From assembly GCA_023411375.1 (NCBI GenBank), contig JAEYOW010000011.1, positions 1-55,462 of the forward strand: DNA of 55,462 nt. The letters run 5' to 3'. The notes under the pieces are model-generated. The model saw only the letters and a program-made list of their open reading frames with translations. It was not told the DNA's origin and searched no databases. Source of the DNA: Bacillota bacterium. GTDB lineage: Bacteria; Bacillota; Clostridia; Christensenellales; Aristaeellaceae. Numbering within the stretch: the first letter of the stretch is position 1; each line of letters opens with the position of its first letter. Below, piece after piece: positions 23,915-32,570 of this stretch. Position numbers and translations under genes: made by a program.

Positions 23915-25507
23915 ATGTCAAAGCTTCAAAAACTCGTTTCGCTGCTGCTGTGCGCATGCATGCTTCTCAGCGCCGCCGCGCTTGCGGAGGACGCCCCCGC
24001 CGCTGAGCCCACCGCCGATACCGGCGCCGTCGCGGCCATCACCGCCGCCGAGCTTGCGTCCGACACGGTACTTGCAACCGTCAACGGCGATCCCATCATC
24101 TGGGGCGATCTTGCAAGCGCCTACAACAGCCTTGTAGGCAGCTACGGCAGCTACTACGACCTGACGCTGCAGGAGAACATCGAGCTGTTCCGCGCCGTGG
24201 CGCTGGAAAACATTATCACCGAGCGCCTTCTGATGCAAAAGGCCAAGGAGCTTGGCCTTGACCAGCTCAGCGAGGAGGAGGCCGCCACGGCCGAGTCCAC
24301 CGCGGACAGCGATTGGAATACCGCCATTGAAAACTATCTCAGCTACTATCATTCCGAGCTGACCGACGAAAGCACGGAGGAAGAGAAGGCCGCCGCCAAG
24401 GAGGAGGCCGTAAAATATTACAACGATTCCGGCTATACTCCGGAAAGCCTGCGTGAGAGCTACAGGCGTTACGCCATCTTCGACAAGGTGGAAGCCATGA
24501 TGACGCAGGACGTCGCCGTGACCGACGAAGAGGTCGAGAAGGTGTATCAGGACCTGGTGGCCGCTGATAAGGAGCTCTACCAGAACGATATCGCCGCCTA
24601 TGTCGAGTATAAAAACTATGTTGATCAGATGGCGATGTACGCCATGATGTACGGTTCCGCCAGCGATATGGACTATCCCTGGTACAAGCCCGCCGGCTTC
24701 CGCGCGGTCAAGCACATTTTGCTTGAGGTGGACGCCGACCTGATGAGCACCTATACGGACCTGCAGGCTCGCTATGAGGAGCAGTTGAGCGGCGAAGCCA
24801 GCGAGGCCCAGAGCGGCGAGGGCGAGGTGGACACCGCCGCGAGCGCGGCTCCCGACGCCGAGCCCACCGCCGAGCCGACCGCCACGCCCGAGCCTGTAAC
24901 CGAAGAGCAGGTAAACGCTGCCAAGGCCGCCATTCTTGAATCCCTTGCGGATAAAATCGACGAAATCAACCAGAAGATTGCTGATGGCGCTGATTTTGAC
25001 GAGCTGATCGCCACCTACGGCGTGAAGGCCGACGGCACCGCTACCGACCCCGGCATGACCTCCGAGCCCTACAAGACCAGCGGCTATGAGGTTGCCGCCG
25101 CGTCCAGCAATTACGTGCCCGCCTTTGTCGAGGCCGCTTTCAGCGTGGACAGCATCGGCGATGTATCCGCTCCTTACCTGAGCAACCTGGGCGTGCACAT
25201 CGTCAAGTACATCGGCGACGTGGCCGAAGGCCCCATCGCCATGACGGACGCGCAGCGCGAGGCCAAGCGCACGAGCCTGCTGGAGTCCAAAAAGAGCGAA
25301 CTCTACACCAAGACGCTGGAACAGTGGATGACCGAGGCCGACATCGCCTATACGGGCGCGACCCCCAGCATCGCTGAAATCGAGGCCAAGCAGGCCGAAG
25401 CCGCCGCGGGCGAACCCTCGGACAGCGTAAGCGAAGAAGAGGCTGAGAACATGGTGGAGAACGGCGCGGAAAACAGCGCCGAGCCGACCGCCGCCCCCGC
25501 CGAGTAA
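23915..25507 (+). CDS. Exported parvulin-type peptidyl-prolyl isomerase (SurA/PrsA-like foldase)
   Basis: A 530-residue protein with a signal peptide (MSKLQKLVSLLLCACMLL, cut near ALA/ED). Residues about 50-200 form a SurA-like helical chaperone region (VNGDPIIWGDLASAYNSL, ERLLMQKAKELG). A split rotamase-like region starts near residue 262 (FRAVKHILLEVD) and ends near 430 (GVHIVKYIGDV). It is interrupted by a low-complexity Glu/Ala/Pro/Thr insert of about 60 residues and followed by an acidic tail. Such proteins assist folding of exported proteins at the outer face of the membrane. Unlike B. subtilis PrsA, no lipobox is placed for lipid anchoring. A terminator follows closely. Confidence 0.82.
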   Translation: MSKLQKLVSLLLCACMLLSAAALAEDAPAAEPTADTGAVAAITAAELASDTVLATVNGDPIIWGDLASAYNSLVGSYGSYYDLTLQENIELFRAVALENIITERLLMQKAKELGLDQLSEEEAATAESTADSDWNTAIENYLSYYHSELTDESTEEEKAAAKEEAVKYYNDSGYTPESLRESYRRYAIFDKVEAMMTQDVAVTDEEVEKVYQDLVAADKELYQNDIAAYVEYKNYVDQMAMYAMMYGSASDMDYPWYKPAGFRAVKHILLEVDADLMSTYTDLQARYEEQLSGEASEAQSGEGEVDTAASAAPDAEPTAEPTATPEPVTEEQVNAAKAAILESLADKIDEINQKIADGADFDELIATYGVKADGTATDPGMTSEPYKTSGYEVAAASSNYVPAFVEAAFSVDSIGDVSAPYLSNLGVHIVKYIGDVAEGPIAMTDAQREAKRTSLLESKKSELYTKTLEQWMTEADIAYTGATPSIAEIEAKQAEAAAGEPSDSVSEEEAENMVENGAENSAEPTAAPAE

Positions 25508-25537
25508 ACAGACCGGCGATTCATTAGACATAAGTAG

Positions 25538-25575
25538 AAAGCCCCCGGCGCAAATGCGCCGGGGGCTTTGGGGTA
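25538..25575 (+). terminator. Terminator of the foldase gene
   Basis: AAAGCCCCCGGCGC (25538-25551) pairs perfectly with GCGCCGGGGGCTTT (25556-25569). The stem is very GC-rich, and the T-run is short. Confidence 0.82.
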
Positions 25576-25729
25576 TCCTTGGCCTTCCAGTGCCCGCCCA
25601 GGAAGGGATTGAGCGTGCCTTTCCAGCCCGCCCCTTTTGCATACTGGAAGAAAAAAGCATTGAATTTTCCCGCTAATTATGAAATAATGCAGACGAGTAT
25701 GAACGCTTCCATCAGTATCTATTGGTCGT

Positions 25730-25757
25730 TTGACGTTGAACGGTTGGAAGCTTTAAT
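25730..25757 (+). promoter_or_regulatory. Promoter for the PocR-AraC regulator
   Basis: TTGACG (25730-25735), 16 bases, TTTAAT (25752-25757). A transcript from here would begin about 37 bases before the TTG start at 25801, and after the earlier in-frame ATG codons. Confidence 0.6.
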
Positions 25758-25800
25758 TGGTGAATCCTTTATAAATCAACGTTTAGCCGGAGGTGGGAAC

Positions 25801-26637
25801 TTGAAAGCGGAGTATAACCTGAGTCTCGTCCAGCGCTTTATTTCCGATTTTAATAAAATCACGCACCTTCATATTGCCATGTTTGGTGTGGACAAGCAGC
25901 AGATCTGCTCAAGCGAATGCGATTGCTCAAGGCTTTGCGCTCTGATCGGCACTAGCAAGGAAGGCTGTCTGCGCTGCCTGCGAAGCACGACGAATGGCCT
26001 GCGTGAAGCGGAGGCGGCGCAGCAGAAAATATATTCCTACCGCTGCCATCTGGGCTTGATCGAAAATGCCTTTCCCATCTTCTTCGAGTCCGAAATCGCC
26101 GGCTACATCATCTTTGGCCAGCTTCTGGACGGCACGGAGGGAGAACGGGAAACGATTAAGCGGCGGTGCGCTGGCCTGATTGAGGATAAAGAGATGTTAA
26201 ACCAGATTGTGGACGGCTTGCAGATGAAGGATTTGGATTATGTGAATTCGGCGGCGCGCATCCTTCTGTCCTGTATCCAAAGCTCGCTCTTTGAGAACAT
26301 GATCAAAATCCGCAAGGATAGCATGTGGCTGAAGATCGACCAGTTTATAGACGACAACCTGTGCCGCAAAATAACCATCGAGGATATCGCCCGTCACGTC
26401 TATTGCAGCGCTTCGACCGTCAGTCACAAAACGCGTAAGATCACCGGACTTTCGGTTTGCGAGCTGATTAAGCAGCGTCGGCTTGGCAAGGCGATCGGCC
26501 TGCTGGCCACGACGGACTATAAAATCAACGAAATTGCCCGGATGGTGGGTATCGACGACTATAATTATTTTTCACGCGCCTTTCGGTCGGTTTATGGATA
26601 CGCACCCATTGAATACAGAAAATCAATCCAGGGCTAG
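25801..26637 (+). CDS. PocR-AraC family transcriptional regulator
   Basis: A 278-residue regulator. Residues about 15-170 form a PocR sensory domain with its conserved cysteines (SSECDCSRLCALIG, EGCLRCL, YRCHLGLIENAFPI). Two AraC-type helix-turn-helix units fill residues about 185-275 (ITIEDIARHVYCSASTVSH; KINEIARMVGIDDYNYFS, then FRSVYGYAP). TTG at 25801 is chosen: GGAGG lies 7 bases upstream and the promoter at 25730-25757 excludes the earlier ATG codons at 25579 and 25687. PocR domains bind small hydroxylated ligands. Next to an arabinofuranosidase and a sugar ABC transporter, it is likely the activator of that island. Confidence 0.85.
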   Translation: MKAEYNLSLVQRFISDFNKITHLHIAMFGVDKQQICSSECDCSRLCALIGTSKEGCLRCLRSTTNGLREAEAAQQKIYSYRCHLGLIENAFPIFFESEIAGYIIFGQLLDGTEGERETIKRRCAGLIEDKEMLNQIVDGLQMKDLDYVNSAARILLSCIQSSLFENMIKIRKDSMWLKIDQFIDDNLCRKITIEDIARHVYCSASTVSHKTRKITGLSVCELIKQRRLGKAIGLLATTDYKINEIARMVGIDDYNYFSRAFRSVYGYAPIEYRKSIQG

Positions 26638-26655
26638 CTTTCGCTAGCCCTGGAT
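26626..26655 (+). terminator. Hairpin overlapping the regulator stop codon
   Basis: ATCCAGGGCTAGC (26626-26638) pairs perfectly with GCTAGCCCTGGAT (26643-26655) around a TTTC loop. The TAG stop is inside the left arm. A T-rich stretch follows at 26661-26674. It lies between convergent genes and probably ends both transcripts. Confidence 0.7.
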
Positions 26656-26672
26656 CAGGTTTCTTCTGGTTT

Positions 26673-28151
26673 TTACGGCTCTAGCGTCAGGGTGACCACG
26701 CTTGAGGGCGGCAGCGTAACAACCAAACGCCGTCCCGAAAGCGTAAAATCCGTAAAAGGCTTCGTCACGGCCCCGTCGGGCGAGTCGAAGGTGTTCTCGC
26801 AGCGCGGGTCCGCGCAAAGGATTTCACCAAAGCACGAGGTGAATGCGTCGTCAAGGATAGTGCCATCCAATTGCACGGCTTGCGTGGCCGAACAGTTGAC
26901 AAGTGAAAGCAGAAGCTTGCCATCCTTCATGGAAGCTGAATGGGAGACCGTCGGGATGGCGAGCTGCGGCGCCTCGATATGGTCCTCCTGCACATAGCTA
27001 AAAACGTGGCGTGCGTCCTGATGCTCCCGGTATTGCTTGAACACATAGAAGGTCGGAGTTTTTACAAGCTTCTCTTCCCGCGTCTTTAGCACGGAGTGCA
27101 GCGCGTTGACCGTCATACACAGGGCCGCCATTTCGATGTAATCGCACTTGTTGTTAAAGGTGTTTAGCGTTGCCGCCGCGATGATCGCGTCGCGCATAGT
27201 TGTACGCATACTCCAGTTTGCGTCCCTCCCGGTGTCGTGCCAGCAGCCCCATTCATCCACGCATATCTTTATCCCGTCGTTTTCCGGGCGCTTGCGGATG
27301 ACGCCGATATGCCTGTCAAGCTGCCTGTCCACATAGGGAATAAATTGCAAGGATGCATAGTACTCCTCATCGCTGAACCCTACGGCTTTCAGCGTCTGGC
27401 CAAACTTTGCCTCACTCATGACGATGTATACCGTAACGGCGTCGCAAAAGCCGGACGGAAGCGCATCAATCAGGTCGTTGGTGAAGTGGATATCCTCGAT
27501 CTGCGGGCCGCGGACGATACGAAACGGGTTGCGCGTGTAATTTTTAGCGAAATGAATGCCCTTGCAGTAACGCACGGCATAGGAGGAGGCGGGCTCGTAG
27601 AACCACCATTCATTTCCCACGGTCATGTAGCGCATTTTCCAGGGCTGTTCACGGCCATTCTGACTACGTAGCCGCGCAAGGGTGGAATCTCCGTCGAAGG
27701 TGATGTACTCAACCCAGTCGTGAATTTCCTCGGTGCTTACCTGCCCGGAGCCGAATACCAGATACGGTTCGCAGTCCAGCTCTTCACACAGGTTAAAGAA
27801 CTCATGCGTGCCAAACGCGTTATCATCGACAAACTGCGGAATACCGCTGTCCCGTCCGGTCAGCGTATCCGGAATACGCGGACGTTGTTCCTTAGGGCCG
27901 ATGCCGTTGCGCCAGTGGTAAAACTCCGTGGTATATCCGCCCGGCCAATGCAGAAGCGGCACCTTAAGCTCACGAAACGCTTCCAATATATCCGTGCGTA
28001 TGCCGTTCTTGTTGGGGATTGGGGAGTTCTCCCCCACGTACAGACCGTCGTTGATAATTCTGCCGGTTTGTTCGATAAACTGCCCATAGATGTTTTTGTT
28101 GATGGTTCCTTTGCTGTCCCGCGTGTTGATGAGCATCCTTAGTGTTTTCAT
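26673..28151 (-). CDS. GH51-family alpha-L-arabinofuranosidase
   Basis: A 492-residue glycoside hydrolase. The acid/base glutamate is E181 in TVGNEWW, the nucleophile is E300 in CVDEWGCW, and the substrate-pocket element LHWPGGYTTEFYHW (67-80) is typical of GH51. It releases terminal arabinofuranose from arabinan or arabinoxylan fragments. No signal peptide is present, so it acts on imported oligosaccharides. The C-terminal all-beta domain ends at the stop. It is transcribed away from the ABC permease genes, and the shared upstream region contains TTCTGCA half-sites. AAGGAAGG lies upstream of the start. Confidence 0.92.
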   Translation of the reverse strand: MKTLRMLINTRDSKGTINKNIYGQFIEQTGRIINDGLYVGENSPIPNKNGIRTDILEAFRELKVPLLHWPGGYTTEFYHWRNGIGPKEQRPRIPDTLTGRDSGIPQFVDDNAFGTHEFFNLCEELDCEPYLVFGSGQVSTEEIHDWVEYITFDGDSTLARLRSQNGREQPWKMRYMTVGNEWWFYEPASSYAVRYCKGIHFAKNYTRNPFRIVRGPQIEDIHFTNDLIDALPSGFCDAVTVYIVMSEAKFGQTLKAVGFSDEEYYASLQFIPYVDRQLDRHIGVIRKRPENDGIKICVDEWGCWHDTGRDANWSMRTTMRDAIIAAATLNTFNNKCDYIEMAALCMTVNALHSVLKTREEKLVKTPTFYVFKQYREHQDARHVFSYVQEDHIEAPQLAIPTVSHSASMKDGKLLLSLVNCSATQAVQLDGTILDDAFTSCFGEILCADPRCENTFDSPDGAVTKPFTDFTLSGRRLVVTLPPSSVVTLTLEP

Positions 28152-28244
28152 AGGCTATTCCCTTCCTTTCCAACAGGTTGCTACTACATATATATATCAG
28201 GCTGTTCGGAAAAGATAGCATCGGGAAATGAATAAGATAGCACG

Positions 28245-28294
28245 ATTCTGCAATTGTTTGATTATATTGTTCTGCACGGTATTGTTTGCAGAAT
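28245..28294. promoter_or_regulatory. Three TTCTGCA half-sites, probable regulator operator
   Basis: TTCTGCA occurs at 28246-28252 and again at 28270-28276 (24 bases apart). Its reverse complement TGCAGAA is at 28287-28293. The outer pair extends to a 9-bp inverted repeat (ATTCTGCAA at 28245-28253, TTGCAGAAT at 28286-28294). The sites lie just upstream of a possible -10 (TATTAT, 28300-28305) that lacks a good -35, as expected for an AraC-type activated promoter. Confidence 0.5.
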
Positions 28295-28397
28295 TGTGCT
28301 ATTATTGTGCATGAAATGAACTATGCTCAATCTCAAAACGGCTGTATATTATAAGCACAATCCATCAAAAAGCTTATGTAAAGAGGGAGTGGTACGG

Positions 28398-29339
28398 ATG
28401 ACGCAGTGCTTGCCTGATCAAAAGAGACGTTGCGGCAGGAAGCAGCTTTCAGACACCCTGGCCGGCTGGCTGTTTCTGTTGCCAATATTGATTGTTTTTT
28501 TCGTCTTTGTTGGATGGCCCCTTTTAAAAACAGTTTTTTACCTGTCTTTTACCAAATACAGCATGATGACGGATCCACAGTGGATTGGCCTGAAGAACTT
28601 TCAAAAGCTGTTCTTCCTTGATCCCAACGCGGCAAATATGTGGGCAGCCACGGTGCGCATACCACTGATGCTTTTGCCACTGCATGTGATTTTATCGCTT
28701 TTAATCGCTTATCTGGTTTTTAGCTGTAAAAGCAGGATTGTCCGCAGCATTACGCGCACAACGCTTTACCTGCCCGTACTGGTAACCACAAGCGCCGTTG
28801 CCATCGCCTGGAAATTTATTTTTGCGACGGAGAACGGCCCGTTAAACTGGTTGCTGGTGCAGTGCGGGTTGATTGACAACGCCGCCAAAATCCCATGGCT
28901 GGTGGATCAAAACTATGCCATGCTTTCCATTGTTATTTTCAGCGCATGGAAATTTATCGGACAGTACTTCCTGTATTACTACGTGGGCATGCAAAACATT
29001 CCGGAAAGCTACTACGAGGCCGCGCGGATCGACGGTGCCAACACCTTTCAGATGTTTCGCAAGATTACCGTTCCGCTGATTACGCCTACGATGTTCTTTG
29101 TGCTGATTATCGTGATGACGGGCGCGATGCAGGCGTTTGACGAGCCTTTCTTTATCACGGACGGCGGTCCGGGCTACTACACCACCAACGCCGCGCTCTA
29201 CATCTACCGCAAGGCGTTTAAATCCTATGATATGGGTTACGCGGCGGCAATTTCAACCATCCTTTTTATCGCCGTGTTTGTACTGACGCTGATTCAGCTT
29301 AGGCTACAGAAAAAGTGGGTGAATTACGATTATGAATAA
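28398..29339 (+). CDS. Sugar ABC transporter permease (UgpA/MalF-type)
   Basis: A 313-residue inner-membrane permease with six hydrophobic segments. The ATPase-docking EAA loop appears as YYEAARIDGANTFQMFRKI, followed by TVPLITPTMFF. It pairs with the following permease to form the channel of a carbohydrate-uptake family 1 importer. The start at 28398 has GAGGGAG 10 bases upstream; an ATG at 28323 lacks one. No ATPase gene is present in the cluster, so a shared MsmK-type ATPase elsewhere is probably used. Its stop overlaps the next start. Confidence 0.92.
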   Translation: MTQCLPDQKRRCGRKQLSDTLAGWLFLLPILIVFFVFVGWPLLKTVFYLSFTKYSMMTDPQWIGLKNFQKLFFLDPNAANMWAATVRIPLMLLPLHVILSLLIAYLVFSCKSRIVRSITRTTLYLPVLVTTSAVAIAWKFIFATENGPLNWLLVQCGLIDNAAKIPWLVDQNYAMLSIVIFSAWKFIGQYFLYYYVGMQNIPESYYEAARIDGANTFQMFRKITVPLITPTMFFVLIIVMTGAMQAFDEPFFITDGGPGYYTTNAALYIYRKAFKSYDMGYAAAISTILFIAVFVLTLIQLRLQKKWVNYDYE

Positions 29340-30168
29340 AGGAATGGTCAAAAAGCGTTTTTTCACCGCGGCGGGCGTCCTGGCATGTTTGGCGCTGTGT
29401 ATCCTTTGGCTTGCCCCGTTCGGCTGGGTGCTGAGCACCTCCATGCGGCAACGCTCGGAAGCGTTTTCCGTGCCGCCCGCCTTTTGGCCGGAGCAATTGA
29501 ACTTTGCCAATTACCTCAATGTATTCCGCGCGATTCCCATCATGAAATTTATGGGTAACAGCCTTTATATCGCCATTTTTACAACGGCGCTCATGCTGCT
29601 TGTGACGTGCATGGCTGCGTACTCAATGGCAAGGATTTCGTTCCACGGCAAGAAGCTTTTAATGCCGCTCCTGCTCTCAGGTATGATGATCCCAAGCTCC
29701 GTTACGCTGATTCCTCTGTTCTTTACCATGCGCGATTTGGGCCTCATCAACAACCGCTGGTCGGTCATTCTGCTGGGAATTTACTATCCCATGGGCTTTC
29801 TGTTGATCCGGCAGTTCTACATGACCATTCCCAAAAGCTACGATGAAGCCGCCTATATGGATGGGGCGGGCCATATAAGAATTTTTTTCAGCGTTATTTT
29901 GCCGATGTCCGTATCATCGCTGATTGTGGCGGGCCTGCTTTGCTTCATCGGTAGCTGGAACAACTTCCTGCTTCCATTGATTTTGCTTTCTAACGTGAAC
30001 GAATTTACCATTCCACTTGGCATGCAATTCCTGCTGGGTTCCTTCTCAACGGATATTTGCCTGATCCTCGCCGCCGTCGTCATTGCCTTGATCCCGCCGG
30101 TATTGCTGTTTATTACCTGCCAAAGGTGGCTGCTTCAGGGCATGATCACGACGGGCCTAAAATCATAA
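29332..30168 (+). CDS. Sugar ABC transporter permease (UgpE/MalG-type)
   Basis: A 278-residue permease with six hydrophobic segments and the EAA loop SYDEAAYMDGAGHIRIFFSV followed by ILPMS. It is the second half of the channel with the upstream gene, which it overlaps by eight bases. The start could be 29332 or the internal ATG at 29344; the overlap favours coupled translation from 29332. It is followed by a hairpin and the binding-protein gene. Confidence 0.92.
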   Translation: MNKGMVKKRFFTAAGVLACLALCILWLAPFGWVLSTSMRQRSEAFSVPPAFWPEQLNFANYLNVFRAIPIMKFMGNSLYIAIFTTALMLLVTCMAAYSMARISFHGKKLLMPLLLSGMMIPSSVTLIPLFFTMRDLGLINNRWSVILLGIYYPMGFLLIRQFYMTIPKSYDEAAYMDGAGHIRIFFSVILPMSVSSLIVAGLLCFIGSWNNFLLPLILLSNVNEFTIPLGMQFLLGSFSTDICLILAAVVIALIPPVLLFITCQRWLLQGMITTGLKS

Positions 30169-30188
30169 GTATCGCGAAGAGGAAAGGC

Positions 30189-30215
30189 CCGTGAAATTGT
30201 GGCCAGATTTCACGG
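30189..30215 (+). promoter_or_regulatory. Intercistronic hairpin before the binding-protein gene
   Basis: CCGTGAAAT (30189-30197) pairs with ATTTCACGG (30207-30215). There is no T-run, so it is more likely an RNA-stability or processing element than a terminator. Such hairpins often raise the level of binding-protein mRNA. Confidence 0.5.
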
Positions 30216-30257
30216 AAGCATTCGGCGCGATATCAATAAACGAAGGGGGAAACTCTC

Positions 30258-31514
30258 ATGAAAAAAGCTCTCAGTCTGCTCCTAGTCCTCACGTTGATTC
30301 TCACCCTTCCGCTGGCAAGTGCGGAGGAAAAGATCACCTTGAAGGTTGCCTATTTCGGCACCGCCTATGTCATGGATGAAAATGGGAATGACCGTCTGGC
30401 CTCGATTTACGACGATTTCACCAAGGAGTATCCAAATATCGAAGTGGAGCTTGTCTACATCCCTAATTCGGATTGGTCCGATTATACCACCAAAATCCAG
30501 ACCATGTATGCCTCCGGCGACGCGCCTGACTTGGTCTACTGCCCCGGCGAAACGGAGAACGTATTTTTCGCAAACCAGATGGTACTGCCGCTGACCCCCT
30601 TCTTAGAGAAAAATTCTGAATGGCAGTCAGAGTACGAGGCCAATGTCTCCGAGGCGCTTCGTAAGCTGGCTATGCACGATGGCGAATACTATGGTTTTCT
30701 CCAGCTGTGGGAAAACGACGTGCTCTGGATCAACAATGAAATCTTCCGTCAGGCTGGCGCTACCATCCCCACAGGCAGCTGGACCTGGGATGAATTTGTG
30801 GCCGCCTGTGACCTGATTGAAAAGAACACAGATGCCTACGCATTTTTCCTGCCCGATACCTACTATACCAATACCGGCTGGCTGTATAGCTTTGGCACCG
30901 GTTACCTGAATGACGATTCTACCGACGTGGCCTTTGACAGCAACGCTTCCAGGGAGCTGATGCAGTTCTACGCCGACGCGGTAAAGAACGGCTGGGCCAG
31001 CGCCGACTGGACGAATCTGGATTACGCGGCTGAATTTATGAACGGCCGCGTGGCGATGATCAGCACCGGCCTGTGGACCGTTTACAGCCTGGCCAATGAA
31101 AACTACACCGACGTTTCTGCGGCTTATATACCCACCAAGTATTCCGACCGGCAAACCAGCGCCTGGGCCTCCATGCAAGTAAGCTCCGCCACCAAGCACT
31201 ATGATGAGGCTGCGCTGCTCGCGGCCTGGAGCGGCGGCGAAAACTTCAACAAGCGCTATTTCAGCGAGGTCTGCTCCAACATTCCCGCCCGCAGCACCAT
31301 CAATGTTCCGCAAAGCTATCCCTTCCAGTTTGATGGGCTGGACCTGTTTCTTGAGGCCTATTCCAACACCGTCGGCATGCAAAATCCCGCATATTTTGCC
31401 GATCTGGAAACCATCTGGCGCGCTTGCGTATCCTCGGTCATCTCGGGCCTGAAGGATGTCCCGGCCGCTGTTACGGATGCCGCCGCTGAAATGCGCATGG
31501 TCGCTGATTTCTAA
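30258..31514 (+). CDS. Sugar ABC transporter substrate-binding protein (family 1)
   Basis: A 418-residue extracellular solute-binding protein. The mature part begins EEKITLKVAYFGT and contains the family pattern YASGDAPDLVYCPGE and GSWTWDEFVAACDLI. Given the GH51 neighbour, arabino-oligosaccharides are the likely cargo (inference). The signal peptide MKKALSLLLVLTLILTLPLA is cut after ASA and has no lipobox cysteine, although Gram-positive binding proteins are normally lipid-anchored. GGGGG precedes the start. The gene order permease-permease-binding protein is the reverse of the most common one. Confidence 0.9.
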   Translation: MKKALSLLLVLTLILTLPLASAEEKITLKVAYFGTAYVMDENGNDRLASIYDDFTKEYPNIEVELVYIPNSDWSDYTTKIQTMYASGDAPDLVYCPGETENVFFANQMVLPLTPFLEKNSEWQSEYEANVSEALRKLAMHDGEYYGFLQLWENDVLWINNEIFRQAGATIPTGSWTWDEFVAACDLIEKNTDAYAFFLPDTYYTNTGWLYSFGTGYLNDDSTDVAFDSNASRELMQFYADAVKNGWASADWTNLDYAAEFMNGRVAMISTGLWTVYSLANENYTDVSAAYIPTKYSDRQTSAWASMQVSSATKHYDEAALLAAWSGGENFNKRYFSEVCSNIPARSTINVPQSYPFQFDGLDLFLEAYSNTVGMQNPAYFADLETIWRACVSSVISGLKDVPAAVTDAAAEMRMVADF

Positions 31515-31550
31515 TACCCTACCGTTTTCAAAATTGTTCCCTGTATTCGT

Positions 31551-31584
31551 TCAAGGGCCGTCGGCTTCGACGGTCCTTGATTTT
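31551..31584 (+). terminator. Intra-operon terminator-like hairpin
   Basis: TCAAGGGCCGTCG (31551-31563) pairs with CGACGGTCCTTGA (31568-31580) with one G-T pair and a GCTT loop, followed by TTTT. It lies between the binding-protein and isomerase genes and would reduce expression of the distal genes. Confidence 0.7.
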
Positions 31585-31605
31585 AAAAACGGAGGAGGTG
31601 CCGTC

Positions 31606-32553
31606 ATGGAAATGCAACGCTTTGAAAAAACCAACCACCAGATTCGCCAAGCCTTTGAGGAATTAAAACGCGGCTCGCCAAATGGGCTTGGCAGCAGGCT
31701 GAAATTTTCCTGGAGCAATTGGGGCTTTGGCCTGGAGGCTTTTGAAACCTCTTGCGAACGCCTCGAGAAGGCAGGCATCCGCTATATCGAGCTGCACGGC
31801 AACCATTATGGGCCAGACCTGGGCTACAACCCGGCGAAAATCGAAAATATCATGGCGGCTCACGGCATTTCCGTAAGCGGCGTGTGCGGCATGTTTAGCG
31901 CCGACAACGACCTCTCGTCCAACAGGCACATAAAACGCCAGGCGGCGATTGACTATATCAAACGCGAGGTGGACTTTACCGCGCGGGTTGGCGGAAAATA
32001 CATGCTGGTTTGCCCTGCCGCAGTCGGCAGAGCCTGGAAGTATGACGACAGCGAAATTGAACGCAGCCTTGACAGCCTCTCCCGCGTTGCCGACATATTC
32101 GTGCGGTATGGCATCCGCGCCGCCATAGAGCCCATCCGCGCGGCAGAAACCAGCATTATCCACACCTTTGAGGAGGCGAAGACTTATATCCTGAGGCTTA
32201 ACCATCCCGGCGTTCAGCACATCAACGGCGACGCGTACCATATGCTGGTGGGCGAATCGCATATCGCCCAGGCCATCTGGCAGGCGGGGGGCCTGCTGAC
32301 AAATCTGCATATGGCAGACACCAACCGCTGCGCGCTGGGCGACGGCTCGCTTGATATCGACGCGATCATCATGTCCCTGTACCTGATAGGCTATAACAAC
32401 GACGACAATTGCTTCGTTACCGCCGAACCCCTTGGCCCCGGCGGCGATCCTTATCCTGCACAAAACACCAAGGCTGATCCCGTTCTTCTGGATCGGCTGG
32501 TCTTTGACAGCGTGCGCTATTTCCGCGAGCGGGAAGCACAATTGCTGGACTGA
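31606..32553 (+). CDS. Sugar phosphate isomerase/epimerase (arabinoside island)
   Basis: A 315-residue TIM barrel of the xylose isomerase-like superfamily. Probable metal ligands are in AAIEPIRA, INGDAYHM, NLHMADTNR and TAEPLGPGG. D-tagatose 3-epimerase and related ketose epimerases share this pattern, so a role in pentose or hexose interconversion is likely, but the substrate is not determined. GGAGGAGG lies 7 bases before the ATG at 31606. It is distinct from the relative at 16582. Confidence 0.82.
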   Translation: MEMQRFEKTNHQIRQAFEELKRGSPNGLGSRLKFSWSNWGFGLEAFETSCERLEKAGIRYIELHGNHYGPDLGYNPAKIENIMAAHGISVSGVCGMFSADNDLSSNRHIKRQAAIDYIKREVDFTARVGGKYMLVCPAAVGRAWKYDDSEIERSLDSLSRVADIFVRYGIRAAIEPIRAAETSIIHTFEEAKTYILRLNHPGVQHINGDAYHMLVGESHIAQAIWQAGGLLTNLHMADTNRCALGDGSLDIDAIIMSLYLIGYNNDDNCFVTAEPLGPGGDPYPAQNTKADPVLLDRLVFDSVRYFREREAQLLD

Positions 32554-32570
32554 AAGGCAGGAGACTTACA

